DNA of 64,000 bases from Sepiola atlantica (lineage: Eukaryota; Mollusca; Cephalopoda; Sepiida; Sepiolidae): positions 105,546,120 through 105,610,119 of the forward strand of contig OY744531.1 of the NCBI GenBank assembly GCA_963556195.1, in the 5' to 3' direction. Shown piece by piece: positions 45,289 through 55,661 of this stretch (positions within the stretch are counted from its first letter, which is position 1; every line of letters begins with the position of its first letter). The notes beneath the pieces were generated by a model, which did not search any database, was not told the DNA's origin, and saw nothing but the letters and a program-made list of their open reading frames with translations. Made by a program: the position numbers and the translations under genes.

Positions 45289-45400
45289 CATTTCTTTCTT
45301 TATGATCTTTATTGTCAGTTTCTCGACTCTGCGAGCGATTCTTCGGGTTTCTGGTAATAATTGATGGATCATGGCACCTAATGTTGTTTCTTGGGCCATT

Positions 45401-45438
45401 CCTCTAGCGCTTTCGGTCTCGCGACCGTCTTCAGGAGG
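45401..45438 (-). ncRNA. Hammerhead ribozyme-like motif downstream of Penelope-like fragment
   Basis: Minus strand: CCTC, CTGAAGA core, an extra C, stem II GGTC/GACC closed by GCGA (a GNRA tetraloop), GAAA, GCGC, T-A, GAGG. CCTC and GAGG pair as stem I. The self-complementary GCGC leaves almost no stem III, the minimal form known for Penelope-like hammerheads that act as dimers. It lies about 220 bp 3' of the GIY-YIG fragment on the same strand. The bulged C is a caveat. Confidence 0.55.
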
Positions 45439-45510
45439 TTGTCTGTTGTTGTTGTTTGTAGAGAGCCGTATTTATGATTTTATTTTTTGGGGGGGTTTGA
45501 TCTAATTTGC

Positions 45511-45520
<10 letters not shown>

Positions 45521-45550
<30 letters not shown>
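45521..45550. repeat. (TA)n microsatellite
   Basis: Short TA run within the Penelope-like 3' region. Confidence 0.9.
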
Positions 45551-45552
<2 letters not shown>

Positions 45553-45659
45553 TTTGTTTACTTATTAATTTTTTTTTATAGATTTGTTTTTATTTATTTT
45601 GTGTTTTATCTATAATTAGTTTTATTATTTTTTATTAGTAGTAGTAGTATTAGTATGTG

Positions 45660-45947
45660 TTAATTGTTGAAGACTGATAAGGCGTTAGTACCGGTGGTAG
45701 ATGCTATTTTATTAATTGTGGGTTGTAATTTTTTTATGTGTAGGGCTTCGAATATTTTTAGTCTGTTGGTGCAGTTGTTTTTATGTATAATCTTAGTTGT
45801 TAATATTTGTCTTAATTCGGTTGATTTTATGTTTTTCTTATATCGCTGGATGGCACTAGTGTCATTTAGGTGATGCGTAAGGCGTTGGGAGAAGGTTGTG
45901 GTTGTATGGCCAATATAGGTACTATGTGTGTTAGAAGGTGGTGACAA
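45660..45947 (-). pseudogene. Penelope-like element, GIY-YIG endonuclease fragment
   Basis: The 95-codon minus-strand frame includes STYIGHTTTTFSQRLTHHL, then later NRLKIFEALHIKKLQPTIN. A YIG motif near the start and an E-A-L-x-I-K-K-x-x-P-x-x-N motif near the end are the hallmarks of the GIY-YIG nuclease at the C-terminus of Penelope-like reverse transcriptases. The reverse transcriptase itself is absent; upstream the sequence runs into an inverted duplication, so this is a 3' fragment. Confidence 0.7.
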
Positions 45948-46125
45948 GGCGTTTGTTAGGTGACACCGGCGGTACGTGAAATGGTAAACACTGGTATAAT
46001 AAAATTAATTGATTCCTCAATGTTGTCATTATTGTGATTGTTTACCATTTCACGTACCGCCGGTGTCACCTAACCAACGCATTGTCACTGCCTTCTAACA
46101 ATACTTATTACATATTACGCACAAT
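45900..46125. repeat. Inverted duplication of Penelope-like sequence
   Basis: A perfect 36-bp inverted repeat (GTTAGGTGACACCGGCGGTA at 45956 and its complement ending at 46073) continues outward with decay (AACAAACGCCTTGTCACCAC against AACCAACGCATTGTCACTGC; CCTTCTAACA on both). The GIY-YIG region is thus partly duplicated head-to-head around a ~47-bp AT-rich loop. Confidence 0.75.
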
Positions 46126-46149
46126 GCTTCAAGCAAACTACAACATTCT

Positions 46150-46154
<5 letters not shown>

Positions 46155-46190
<36 letters not shown>
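46155..46190. repeat. (TA)n microsatellite
   Basis: TA run directly abutting the hairpin element. Confidence 0.95.
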
Positions 46191-46194
<4 letters not shown>

Positions 46195-46365
46195 TACAGA
46201 AAAATTAGTATAACATTCGTACCGTCGGTTTCAAGCACAGAAGGACTTAGCCATCCGGCTCTCGTCAGCTTCTGATGATAACAAAAGCTGAAAAGAGCCG
46301 GATGGCTAAGTCCTTCTGTGCTTGAAACCGCCGGTACGAATGTTGTACTAATTTTTCTGTACCAA
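46191..46365. mobile_element. 72-bp-arm hairpin element with hammerhead-like loop
   Basis: Arms 46191-46262 and 46294-46365 are inverted repeats with only about two mismatches in 72 (TTGGTACAGAAAAATTAGTA at the outer ends). The ~31-bp loop and inner right arm read CTGATGA, then GAAAA, then AGCC..GGCT, the family A ribozyme order. Very recent or actively maintained palindrome. Confidence 0.75.
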
Positions 46366-46459
46366 AATAAATAAATATTACGCTCTTAATTTTTACTTTA
46401 ATTCTTAATTAATCAAGCATTCTGCTTGGATTTTTCCTGCTGTATTACAAATAAGTAGT

Positions 46460-46522
<63 letters not shown>

Positions 46523-46607
46523 TAGATAGATAGAGACAGATATATATAGAGAGAGAGATAGATAGATAGAGACAGATATATATAGAGATATATATATATA
46601 TATATAT

Positions 46608-46638
<31 letters not shown>

Positions 46639-46765
46639 TATATATAGATATATATAGAGAGAGAAGTAGATATATATATATATAGATAGAGAGAGAGAGA
46701 GAAATAGATAGATAGAGACAGATATATATAGAGAGAGAGATAGATAGATAGAGACAGATATATAT

Positions 46766-46830
<65 letters not shown>

Positions 46831-46889
46831 TATAGATATATATAGAGAGAGAAGTAGATATATATATATATAGATAGAGAGAGAGAGAA

Positions 46890-46938
<49 letters not shown>

Positions 46939-46945
46939 AAGAGAT
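46460..46945. repeat. (GATA)n/(GAGA)n/(TA)n compound array
   Basis: Alternating GATA, GAGA and TATA blocks. A ~190-bp higher-order block (GATAGATAGAGACAGATATA to GAGAGAGAAGTAGATA) is repeated (about 46525-46695 and 46705-46880). Confidence 0.95.
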
Positions 46946-47439
46946 AGATAGATATTTGTTTACTCGTATTTTCGATTGTTTTGGGGATAATCAACGTAGC
47001 TTTTCGTTAGTAACTGCGTCTTTAAGCATCATGTTTCTTATGATCCTCCGACGTTTGTCTTTGACAAAACCACCTGTGTGAAAAATAAATGTATATACGT
47101 AGGTAAAACCAACTAGTTCTTAATCATTAGCTTTTCCCTTCGTTTATTTCCGACCGTTGCGTCTACACAAGAAAACACAATATACAACATGGCTGTCGCT
47201 AATCTTTAAAGAAACTTTTAAGATGGCCACGATGAAGTATAAAAGTTCTATTAAGAATATACGTTTTTTCCTTTATCTGGGTTTAAACAGCAAAGCAAAT
47301 ATTCATGCAAATATTCATGCATTTAGCCATAAATTCTTGTTTTCTAATTGATAATTTAATTTGGTTAATTTTGAAGTTTGTGATTTTGTATTTTTCAGTT
47401 TCTGCTATTTATATTGCAGCGGGGAACGTCCACCCACGT
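46946..47439. other. Unassigned region
   Basis: No gene recognised; 64-codon frames only. Confidence 0.35.
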
Positions 47440-47785
47440 TTTAACCCTAACCCTAATCCTAACCCTAACTTTAACCCTAACCCTAATCATAACCTCTAAC
47501 CCTAACCATAACCCTAAATCTAACCTCTAACCCTAATCCTAATCTAAGACTAACCTTAACCCTAAATCTAACCCTAACCCTAACCCTATCCCTATCCCTA
47601 ACCCAGACACTTCCCCTAACCCTATCCCTATCCCTAACCCTAATCCTATCCCTAACCCAGACCCTATCCCTAACTCTAATCCTATCCCTAACCCTAACCT
47701 TATCCCTAATCCTATCCCTAACCCAGACCCAGACCCTGACCCTAATCCTAACCCTATCCCTATCCCTAACCCTAACCTGTGTTAT
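47440..47785 (-). repeat. Degenerate telomere-like array
   Basis: About 340 bp of CCCTAA hexamers with many CCCTAT, CCTAAT and CCCAGA variants, i.e. TTAGGG on the minus strand. Heavier decay than the block at 1955-2056. Confidence 0.9.
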
Positions 47786-47859
47786 TTTTGCCAATTTCGC
47801 TTCCACCTGGTTAGGGTTAATTCTGCTGATATTTCGCTGAATCGATCGCACGTGAAAGA

Positions 47860-48605
47860 AAAAAATAATATAAAATTATATAAAAAATTATATAAATAAT
47901 GATATGAAAATGACATAACAAAAATATGAAATATAATATAAAAATAATATAAAAAATAATATAAATAATAATATAAAAATATAAAAAATAATATGAAAAT
48001 AATATAAAAATAATATAAAAATAATATAAAATCAATATGAAAAATAATATAAATGATAATATAAAAATAATATAAAAGATAATATGAAACATAATATAAA
48101 TAATAATATAAAAATAATATAAAAATAATATAAAAAATAATATAAAAGATAATATGAAAAATAATATAAATAATAATATAAAAATAATATAAAAAGTAAT
48201 ATGAAAATTGATATAAATAATAATATAAAAATAATATAAAAATAATATAAAAATATGAAAAATAATATAGAAATAATATAAAAAATAATTATGAAATAAT
48301 TATGTTATCTATTTTACATATATTATTTTTATATTATTTTTTATATTTTTATATTATTTTTTATATTATTTTTATATTTTTTTTATATTATTTTTATATT
48401 ATTTTTTATATTATTTTTATATTATTTTTATATTATTTTTTATATTATTTTTATATTATTTTTTATATTATATTTATATTATTTTTTATATTATTTTTAG
48501 ATTATTTTAGATTAGTTTTTATATTATTTTTATATTATTTTAGATTAGTTTTTATATTATTTTTATATTATTTTAGATTAGTTTTTATATTATTTTTATA
48601 GAAAA
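47860..48605. repeat. AT-rich palindromic minisatellite
   Basis: Left arm (47860-48295) is AATAATATAAAAATAATATA-type repeats. The right arm (48305-48605) is the complement (TATTATTTTTATATTATTTT). The switch occurs near 48300 and the whole could fold into a hairpin several hundred bases long. The right end carries a ~33-bp subunit TATTTTAGATTAGTTTTTAT three times. Confidence 0.9.
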
Positions 48606-49751
48606 AGATCAAGTATACGCGTATGAGATTTCAAAACAAAAAATGGTGTTTATCTTGTGTTAATCACTGATACATTTCAAGCAATATTTAGATGCAATTG
48701 TGTGAAAATAATTTCGAGGCGGTATTTTCTATACGGATAGATTAAGTAAGAAAATGGAAACTTATATTTAGAAATTAAGTTAGAGGTTAGACGTACGTGT
48801 CAAAGTATTACGTCACCGACAGGAAGTTGCTAGTGACACGTGACGATTAAGCTGATCAGATCTTCCTCATTTTACTGAATCGTGAGGGACGAAAGCGGTC
48901 GGGTTTTTGGAAGCTCTTTCCTTCCCCTATGAGGAACGGATTGGGTGCATTATGTGTGTATACATATATACTTTAAAGAAGAAGAAAAGATTGTTACACT
49001 CCAAATGATAGTGTACTGTTCTTTATTTAATCAACACGCATCACGACAGAACAACACTATAAAAAAAGAGGAGGGAGAACGAACTGCTGCGATGTGTCAT
49101 CAAAACCACAGGACTCAAGCTGTCTACGTGATGAGCCGTCGTTCGGATAATCGGGGGATGAGTTGAAGAGCATGTCAAAGAGTTGGTTGATAGGAATATT
49201 TCCAAGACAAAGAAAAAAAAAACTTAAGTAGATAAAAATCAAGATGATATGCGAGAAAATATAAAAAGTAAAAGACATTTTTTTAGATAGGCGTAAACCT
49301 AATAGAATGTGTTTTTAGAAAGTTTAGTGAAAAATCTGATTTTTAAAAATAAATATTTGATTTAATTTAAGATTTTCATTATAAAACGGGAGATCCATCA
49401 AGTTGAAGATGAATGGATCTAAAATCAAAACTTTTATAGTTATCTGCCTTGTGGCTGGCATCTACGTTCTATTGTTTTTCGTGATTTGATTTTTCTTTTT
49501 TTTATCTCAGCGTTTCTCTGACTATTGTAGTCAGATTAAAGAAAAAGTCATCTTTGATCAAATGGAAGACAAATGGTGATTGATCAATCTGGGATTGTAA
49601 CTTCTCTCTTCCTGCAACCGATTTGGGACTTTTGTGCGGGTGGGGGGAAGGGAAGGGGCGGCAATTTATTTTCCAATGACAGACAACCGACCTTGGAAAC
49701 GTTGCTGGTGTCGGCCATTTTCCGTTGTTGAATGGATGGACGAAAAGAAAA
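48606..49751. other. Unassigned region
   Basis: No gene recognised. A 73-codon frame at 48945-49166 overlaps one on the other strand, without domains. Confidence 0.3.
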
Positions 49752-50042
49752 TAGAAGAAGAAGAAGAAGAAGAAGAAGAAGAAGAAGAAGAAGAAGAAGA
49801 AGAAGAAGAAGAAGAAGAAGAAGAAATAGGATAAAGAAGAAGAAGAAGAAGAAGAAGAAAGAGGATAAAGAAGAAGAAGAAGAAGAAGAAGAAGAAGAAG
49901 AAGAAGGATAAAGAAGAAGAAGAAGAAGAAGAAGAAGAAGAAGAAGAAGAGGATAAAGAAGAAGAAGAAGAAGAAGAAGAAAGAGGATAAAGAAGAAGAA
50001 GCAGAAGAAGAAGAAGAAGAAGAAGAAGAAGAAGAAGAAGAG
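49752..50042. repeat. (GAA)n microsatellite with GGATAAA interruptions
   Basis: About 290 bp of AAG/GAA triplets split by AGGATAAAG at roughly 40-60 bp intervals. Poly-Glu and poly-Ser frames are artefacts. Confidence 0.96.
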
Positions 50043-50880
50043 GGATCACGCTTTCAACGGAAACACATTGCAACATCTATATAAAAAATCTATCTATAAA
50101 AAAGGGGAGAAACGTAATCAACATCGCTCATCCACGTATCTGGATGCAGAATGGATGAAGGCAAACGCGAATAACAAACTTGTTAAAAAATCAATAGTTG
50201 ATCAATAAGTTTCTTTCTGCTTTTGCAAAACAACTTGCATTTATCTTTAGACTCATTTTTCGACAAAATTGCTTAAATGTTGAAGAAAAAAAAGTTAATC
50301 AACTCTCACATCTAACCTCGTAAATTTCTCGACTCTATATGGAATAATTCTAAGTTCCGACGTCGAACATTAATACTCAAATATTGAAATTAAACTTCAG
50401 TCTATGCCTGACTTGTCTATCAAGTTCAGTAACGAATGCCCAACATTCTTTGTTTTATCGTCGTTCAATGATATGCGGGCCACTTTGATGATCGTCTCAT
50501 CAGAAGGAGGTGTGATCCTGAATAGGTTTCGCACTCATCGGACCTTAATCTTCTCCATATTTTAATCCAAGGGGTTATATCCAAAACAATGTCTATCAAA
50601 TATTGAAAATTATTATAACGCAGTAGTTTTTATGTGCCCTGTTATTGGATAAAAATTAACCAATCACAGGCAATCTTTCCCCACCACTGCCGAACCACGT
50701 CAGCGGTTTTGTTTTGTTTTAAATAACAATCTCTTTTTTCAGCGTCAGCCGACATAAGCAATTCGTGCTTCTCTTTCTGTGGCGTTCCTGCCGATAAGAC
50801 GCAACCTTCTGTGTCTATACATACCATGTTTGATCCAATAAGCATGTATGTATATTGCGTGTATTTTGCGCACTTGCGCT
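50043..50880. other. Unassigned region
   Basis: No gene; a 67-codon frame at 50642-50845 on minus lacks domains. Confidence 0.3.
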
Positions 50881-51220
50881 TCTTGGCTCTTTGGCCCAGA
50901 TCAAAGTGTAGTATCTGTTCCGATGGATGCTACACCCTATAGACCGGTATTGTCTTGGCCTTCGGGGCTTGATTCCGCCGGTCTATGGGTCTGTCCTGTG
51001 CAGTTCTAGGAGGTCCACCCTCCCAGGCTTTGCCTCCCCTCTTTGGGGAGGAGTAAGTTTATTGCTTACTGCCTGAGGCGCCTCTACCGGGGAATACCGA
51101 CGGGGCTGCCCAGGCAATTTTTAATGGCCAGAGTGCTCACCTTCTCGGGCGCTGGCTTTTCAAACCCCACTTTCCCGACCCGAGCTTGGGTCACATCTTG
51201 CTTGTGGGAGTAAGATAAAA
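50881..51220 (+). repeat. U2 snRNA-headed SINE-like element, copy 2
   Basis: U2-like head (GGCTCTTTGGC, GATCAAAGTGTAGTATCTG) then the full body: GGCCTTCGGGGCTTGATT, CAGTTCTAGGAGGTCCACCC, CTGCCTGAGGCGCCTCTACC, GACGGGGCTGCCCAGGCAAT, CCCCACTTTCCCGACCCGAG, GTGGGAGTAAGATAAA. This is the most complete copy and shows the ~40-bp segment missing from copy 1 (GGCCAGAGTGCTCACC). Confidence 0.78.
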
Positions 51221-51555
51221 CTGGCCTTGTGCCTAACTCCTGTAGCGGAGTAATTAAGATGCTACACCCCCATGGACCGGTACCGTCTTGCCCTTCTGGA
51301 CTTGATTCCGCCGGTCTGTGGGTTTGTCCTGCGCAGTTTTAGGAGGTTCACCCTCCCAGGCATTGCCTTCTCATCCTTTGAGAAGGGGTTAGTTTATTGC
51401 TAATCGCCTGAGGCACCCCTACCGGGGAATACCGATGGGGCTGCCCAGGCAATTTTTAAGGGTCATAAGTACTCTTCCTCTAGGGTACTGACTTATCAAA
51501 TCCCACTTTCCGACCTTGTGTTACATTTTACCTGTGGGGGGTAGATAAATAAGGC
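51221..51555 (+). repeat. Headless tandem unit of the same body
   Basis: Directly follows copy 2 without a gap. The U2 head is replaced by CTGGCCTTGTGCCTAACTCC and GTAGCGGAGTAATTAAG, then the same body with about 20% difference, ending GGGGGTAGATAAATAAGG. So the family can be dimeric, with a distinct second monomer; fragments at 59826-60010 and 54812-54905 appear to derive from this second type. Confidence 0.72.
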
Positions 51556-51561
51556 GAAGAA

Positions 51562-51850
51562 AAGCTCCCTTATTCAAAGGTACTTTAATTATACCTTTTC
51601 ATCAAAGACCACACCAAACGAGGAGACCCTGTTAAGAAGATGAAACTACAAAGTTAAGTCCGCAAATACTACCTCATTTTGCAACCAACATTCTTCTTTT
51701 TTCCCTTTTCTTTCTTCCTCTTTCTGTAGTTATATCAAATCTCTATATTAACTAAACCGTTGTTGCTTTCTCTTGTCACGTTATACGCTTTTGTTTTTCC
51801 TACACTGCGGACCCAATGGTTTCGTCCTTCGTTTGAACTGGAAAAACCCC
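51562..51850 (+). repeat. ~290-bp direct repeat, left copy
   Basis: AAGCTCCCTTATTCAAAGGT through ACCCTGTTAAGAAGATGAAA, CAAAGTTAAGTCCGCAAATA and GGTTTCGTCC.TCGTTTGAAC recurs at 52213-52500. The ends do not look like TG...CA. Confidence 0.8.
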
Positions 51851-52212
51851 AACAGTAGATATTAAATTGCAATGTAATGTGAAAATGATAAATCTAGTAA
51901 TCGTGTTTTGAAAAGGTTACTTTTTTTAAAAAGACAATTTCGATGATATAGCGCAAAGAATTCGACACCATATTTGTTTTGTCCAGCGATCGAGTTAGGA
52001 ATAAGAGTAAGAAAAGAAATTAAATTAAATCTTCATGAATATTTGTTATTTTGGGAACGCATTTTAATATGAAATTTAAAAACAAGTAACTAAGAAAGAA
52101 TTATGACGCGCAATCCACACACTTTTGAAAGAAAAACGGCTGACTGATATATACCTTGCGCTCTGTATGCAGCTTTGTTCAAATCGAGTGTATTTTGCAC
52201 ATTTGAACAAAG

Positions 52213-52500
52213 AAAAGCTCCCTTATTCAAAGGTACTTTAATTATACCTTTTTATCAAAGACCCCACGAAACGAGGAGACCCTGTTAAGAAGATGAAACT
52301 ACAAAGTTAAGTCCGCAAATACTACCTTATTTTGCAACCAACATTTTTCTTCTCTTTCTTCCTTTTTCTTTAGTTATATAAAATCTCTATCATAACTAAA
52401 CCGTTGTTGTTCTTTTTCTTGTCAAGTCACATTTTAAGCCTTGTTTTTCCAACGCAGCGGACTAGAGGTTTCGTCCCTCGTTTGAACGTGGAAACGCCCA
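52213..52500 (+). repeat. ~290-bp direct repeat, right copy
   Basis: Collinear with 51562-51850 with scattered differences. The ~360-bp spacer has no coding frame. Old LTR-like pair, tandem duplication or two insertions of one repeat are all possible. Confidence 0.8.
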
Positions 52501-52630
52501 ACACAAAACAATCTCCAGAAGGTTTCTGAACTGAAAAGTGACGTCACAGCCAAATCTGGGTAGTACCAAGATTATGTCAGAGCTATTGACAATTTTTCAC
52601 GTTGCATCATTGAACGGTAATAAAATAAAA

Positions 52631-52805
52631 TACGTGGCCTATCTAAAAAGTATCCGACCTTAGGCCAGAAAAAATATTTCAAATACGTGACGGGGTTAGG
52701 ACACTAATACCCTTTAAAGTAGGCTCTTTGTGTTTTCACACACTTAGCCCACCGATCCATCCACTGCCGGAAACACCTCTGGAAGTCTTCATTTGGAAGT
52801 AAATA
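52631..52805 (-). pseudogene. Mariner-like element 3' end (transposase C-terminus)
   Basis: On the minus strand the last codons read NEDFQRCFRQWMDRWAKCV, then KTQRAYFKGY and a stop near 52712. A W-x-x-R-W-x-K-C-V ... YF-x-G ending is typical of mariner-family transposases. A short untranslated stretch then leads to AAGTATCCGACCTTAGG read inverted and TAGGCCACGT at the end, next to a TA dinucleotide (52630-52631), the expected mariner TIR and target. The catalytic D,D34D core is missing; 5' part lost near 52805. Confidence 0.75.
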
Positions 52806-53195
52806 TTAGAAAAAGTATTTTTTGTTTTTACATTTGTTTATACTTTGTTTGTTTTCTATGCATGTATTTGACATAAGTATCTAAAATCCAAGTGAGAATC
52901 CATTAAACAATCGTATAAAAAGAAAATGTTTCTCTTCATTGATTTTCGACTAAAGAATTTGAATCAATGGTGCAATTTAGCAATTGAGTGAATCGCGAGT
53001 TGCCTTTGACAAAAACAACTCAAAACTGTTTTCTTTTCATTCAATTTAAATGCGCATAATATGGACCAAATCATACTCCCATCTCGTGCATCAAAGAATG
53101 GCTCAAGAATTCTCCTTGTTTAAATAAACAAGCCAACTTTTAAGTATTCAACCTTAGTATATCACCCATACTGAGGAATTTGGAGCCTTGTAATC
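52806..53195. other. Unassigned region
   Basis: AT-rich, no gene or family recognised. Confidence 0.35.
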
Positions 53196-53535
53196 TATAT
53201 ATTAATACGATAGCGTGTGTGTCCGTGTGTCACGCTTACATCAAAAGCTTTGCACATGCGTGCCGCACCTAGATTTGGAAAAGCATCCAAGTCACCTAAT
53301 TTTCGCAATATTTTTCCAGTATTTCCCTTTGACGCAACGGTTAGCGACGTAGGATTTTTACATCGGCCCGACTGGTTTATAGTTCGATCCCAACCAACAT
53401 CTAAGATTTTTTTTCTACATCGAAGGGGAGGGGAAGTTGGGAAGGGACGACCGGGAAGACGCATATTAATACGCTAGCGTGTGTTATTTTGTGCGTCACG
53501 CTTACATCAAAAGCAACGACCTTCCGAATCTTTGT
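53196..53535 (+). repeat. Repeat pair bracketing a tRNA-like SINE
   Basis: TATTAATACGATAGCGTGTG...CACGCTTACATCAAAAGC at 53200-53247 is duplicated at 53462-53513. Between them, 53325-53395 has A-box-like GACGCAACGGTTAGCGACG and B-box-like AGTTCGATCCC, a tRNA-type SINE head. The right repeat leads straight into the helicase fragment. Confidence 0.55.
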
Positions 53536-53536
53536 A

Positions 53537-53764
53537 TGCTACTCATGAATGACCATTAATAAAGCTCAAGGACAGACTTTCGATAAGGTTGGGATCTACC
53601 TACGACAACTTTGCTTTACTCATGGACAACTTTATGTAGCCTTCTCAAGAGCAAGGTCTATGAACAGTGTAAGAGTGAAAATGTGTCCTCAGAATAATTC
53701 TACTCATGGCCAGAAAAGAGGAACTACCTTCACTAGAAATATTGTATATAAAAAAGTTTTGTAA
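53537..53764 (+). pseudogene. Helitron/PIF1-like helicase C-terminal fragment
   Basis: Frame includes MTINKAQGQTFDKVGIYL, then HGQLYVAFSRARSMNSVRV. The first motif (INKAQGQT) is helicase motif V and the second (QLYVAFSRAR) motif VI of the PIF1/RecD-like superfamily 1B helicases found at the C-terminus of Helitron Rep-Hel proteins. A host PIF1 is less likely given only ~70 codons with no upstream helicase motifs and surrounding repeats. The Rep domain and motifs I-IV are absent. Confidence 0.78.
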
Positions 53765-54644
53765 ATTGTTTCATGTATTGTTCATTTTTTAAAATAAATA
53801 TACAAGTCCAAATCTATTTTATTCAAACATGTATAGGTTAGTATTAGGACAACTAACGAAAACGGAATTACCTCCCTTGAACCATTTCGGGAGTTAACAG
53901 TTATCGCCCTTGAAATTGTCGGCTGCCCAGAGAGAAAGTAAACAAAGATCACGGCATCAGACACTTAATATATCAATCGCGTCCAGCGGCAAATTAATTC
54001 ATTAATTCATTCTGTGTTCAGTTTTAATAAATCTGTTAAACGTTTCTCTTGATAATTCATCCATTTTCTTTACAAGTTATTATTTATTATAACCTAAATT
54101 ACGAGGTTATAAAAGTTAGGAACAAGATAATTAGTATTGAAAACGTCATTTTTTGTAATTTACATGGGTCCGGCTAGTTATTATTATTATTTTTATTACA
54201 TCAAGCATCTCAAAGACTCCTTATGCCAAATTTGGTAGAATTCTACTCGATTGTTTTAGAATATATGGGTTTACAATAATTATCATTAACCATAATGGAC
54301 CATCGATTTTCCGGCAACATTCCGGACAAAATCACAAGAGGTAACTTTATAATCCTGCTTCTGCTAGACTAATTTATTGGGCAGCAAATAGATAACTTTG
54401 TTTAGCGCACCATCAATTTGTTTGTTTACACTGCAACTGCTGTTGGTATTCTCCTGTTTATTTGAGATTATATCTTATTTTACTTAGATTTAACCCTAGT
54501 TATCGCGTCACATGTAAATCCAAATGGCAGCCGTGGTGTTAAACGTAAATGCCGGTCTGTTTCCATCAAAAAAAAAGGTTGAACTGCTGTTTAAGTTTTT
54601 GAGAAACCCCTGATCGTTTAGAGACATGATAGATGTATAATTAG
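53765..54644. other. Unassigned region, possible Helitron 3' flank
   Basis: GGGTCCGGCTAGT at about 54168-54180 could be a Helitron-type CTAG end before an AT-rich stretch, but the usual short hairpin just upstream is not clear. No gene. Confidence 0.3.
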
Positions 54645-54705
54645 TGGGTTAGGGTTAGGGTTAGGGGTAGGGGTTAAGGGTAAAGGTTAGGCTAGGGTTA
54701 GGGTT
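54645..54705 (+). repeat. Short telomere-like block
   Basis: About ten GGGTTA-type hexamers with GGGGTA and GGTTAAG variants. Confidence 0.85.
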
Positions 54706-54811
54706 GTGTTGATGAATTATCATGGAATAAAATCGGATGGTCCCACAAAACAATTAATCCGGCAAACCCCTAGAACAAAGGGTGTCAGAAAGTCGGTGTT
54801 ACAATAATTTT

Positions 54812-54905
54812 ATTTATCTACCTCCCACAGCGGTAAGATGTGACACAAGGTCGGGAAAGTGGGATTTGATAAACCAGCACTCGAGAAGGTGAGCACTCTG
54901 GCCAT
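54812..54905 (-). repeat. U2-headed SINE-like family, 3' fragment
   Basis: Reverse complement of the 3' end of the body: CTCACCTTCTCGAGTGCTGG, AAATCCCACTTTCCCGACC, then GTAGATAAATAAAAT-type tail. Head missing. Confidence 0.7.
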
Positions 54906-55661
54906 TAAAAGAATTTGGAGGCGCCTCGGTCATATCAAAGAACCAGTTTTGATACTCATATTTAAATATGTTATTGGAGGCGCCTACTTCATATCAAATG
55001 ACCATTAGTCTGAAATAGTATTTACTATACTATTTCATAAGTACAATAGTCTTAAATGGTATAGTTTTTGGCTTCAGACAGACAGATACATAAACTCCAT
55101 TATTAATAGATATACAAGGAACGCCCGTGCATAACGTGATTAGGTGTGTTGTCTTCTAATGTGTTACTCATTCTTAAAATCAGCCGTTCGTTCCTCAACT
55201 CACAGAGATCAAATGTTTCACTTCATCTAAAACATCCGAAATTTGGGCGAGTCTTATCTGGCACAAGACCATTCAATATTTGACAATATGAATGTTAGTT
55301 CTCTATCAAAAACTTCGTCTAGAAAATTGCGTTGTACATATTTCCGGATTTTCTAGTTTGAAATCATGACTATCATCGTGCACTTGTAGAATTTGGTTTT
55401 GTGGCATTTAAATCCCCCGTCCTCTGTGAATCATCTATTTATTTCATATAGATATCGTTTGAGAATCGCATGTATAGCGATATTTAGATACGTCTATGTC
55501 AAAAGAATAGTAAAAACAGGATTTCCCATACAAGGCTAGAGTAAGAAAGAAAGGGGAAAATTCCATTCGAAATTTATAGATTAGAATTTTTTTATGGAAA
55601 TCGCTCCAGACAAGGCATAAAGCCACTTGATGTAAGGAGCTAAAGATAAAATAATAATACC
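54906..55661. other. Unassigned region
   Basis: A ~65-bp near-repeat (GGAGGCGCCT..TCATATCAAA) occurs at 54917 and 54976. No gene. Confidence 0.35.
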
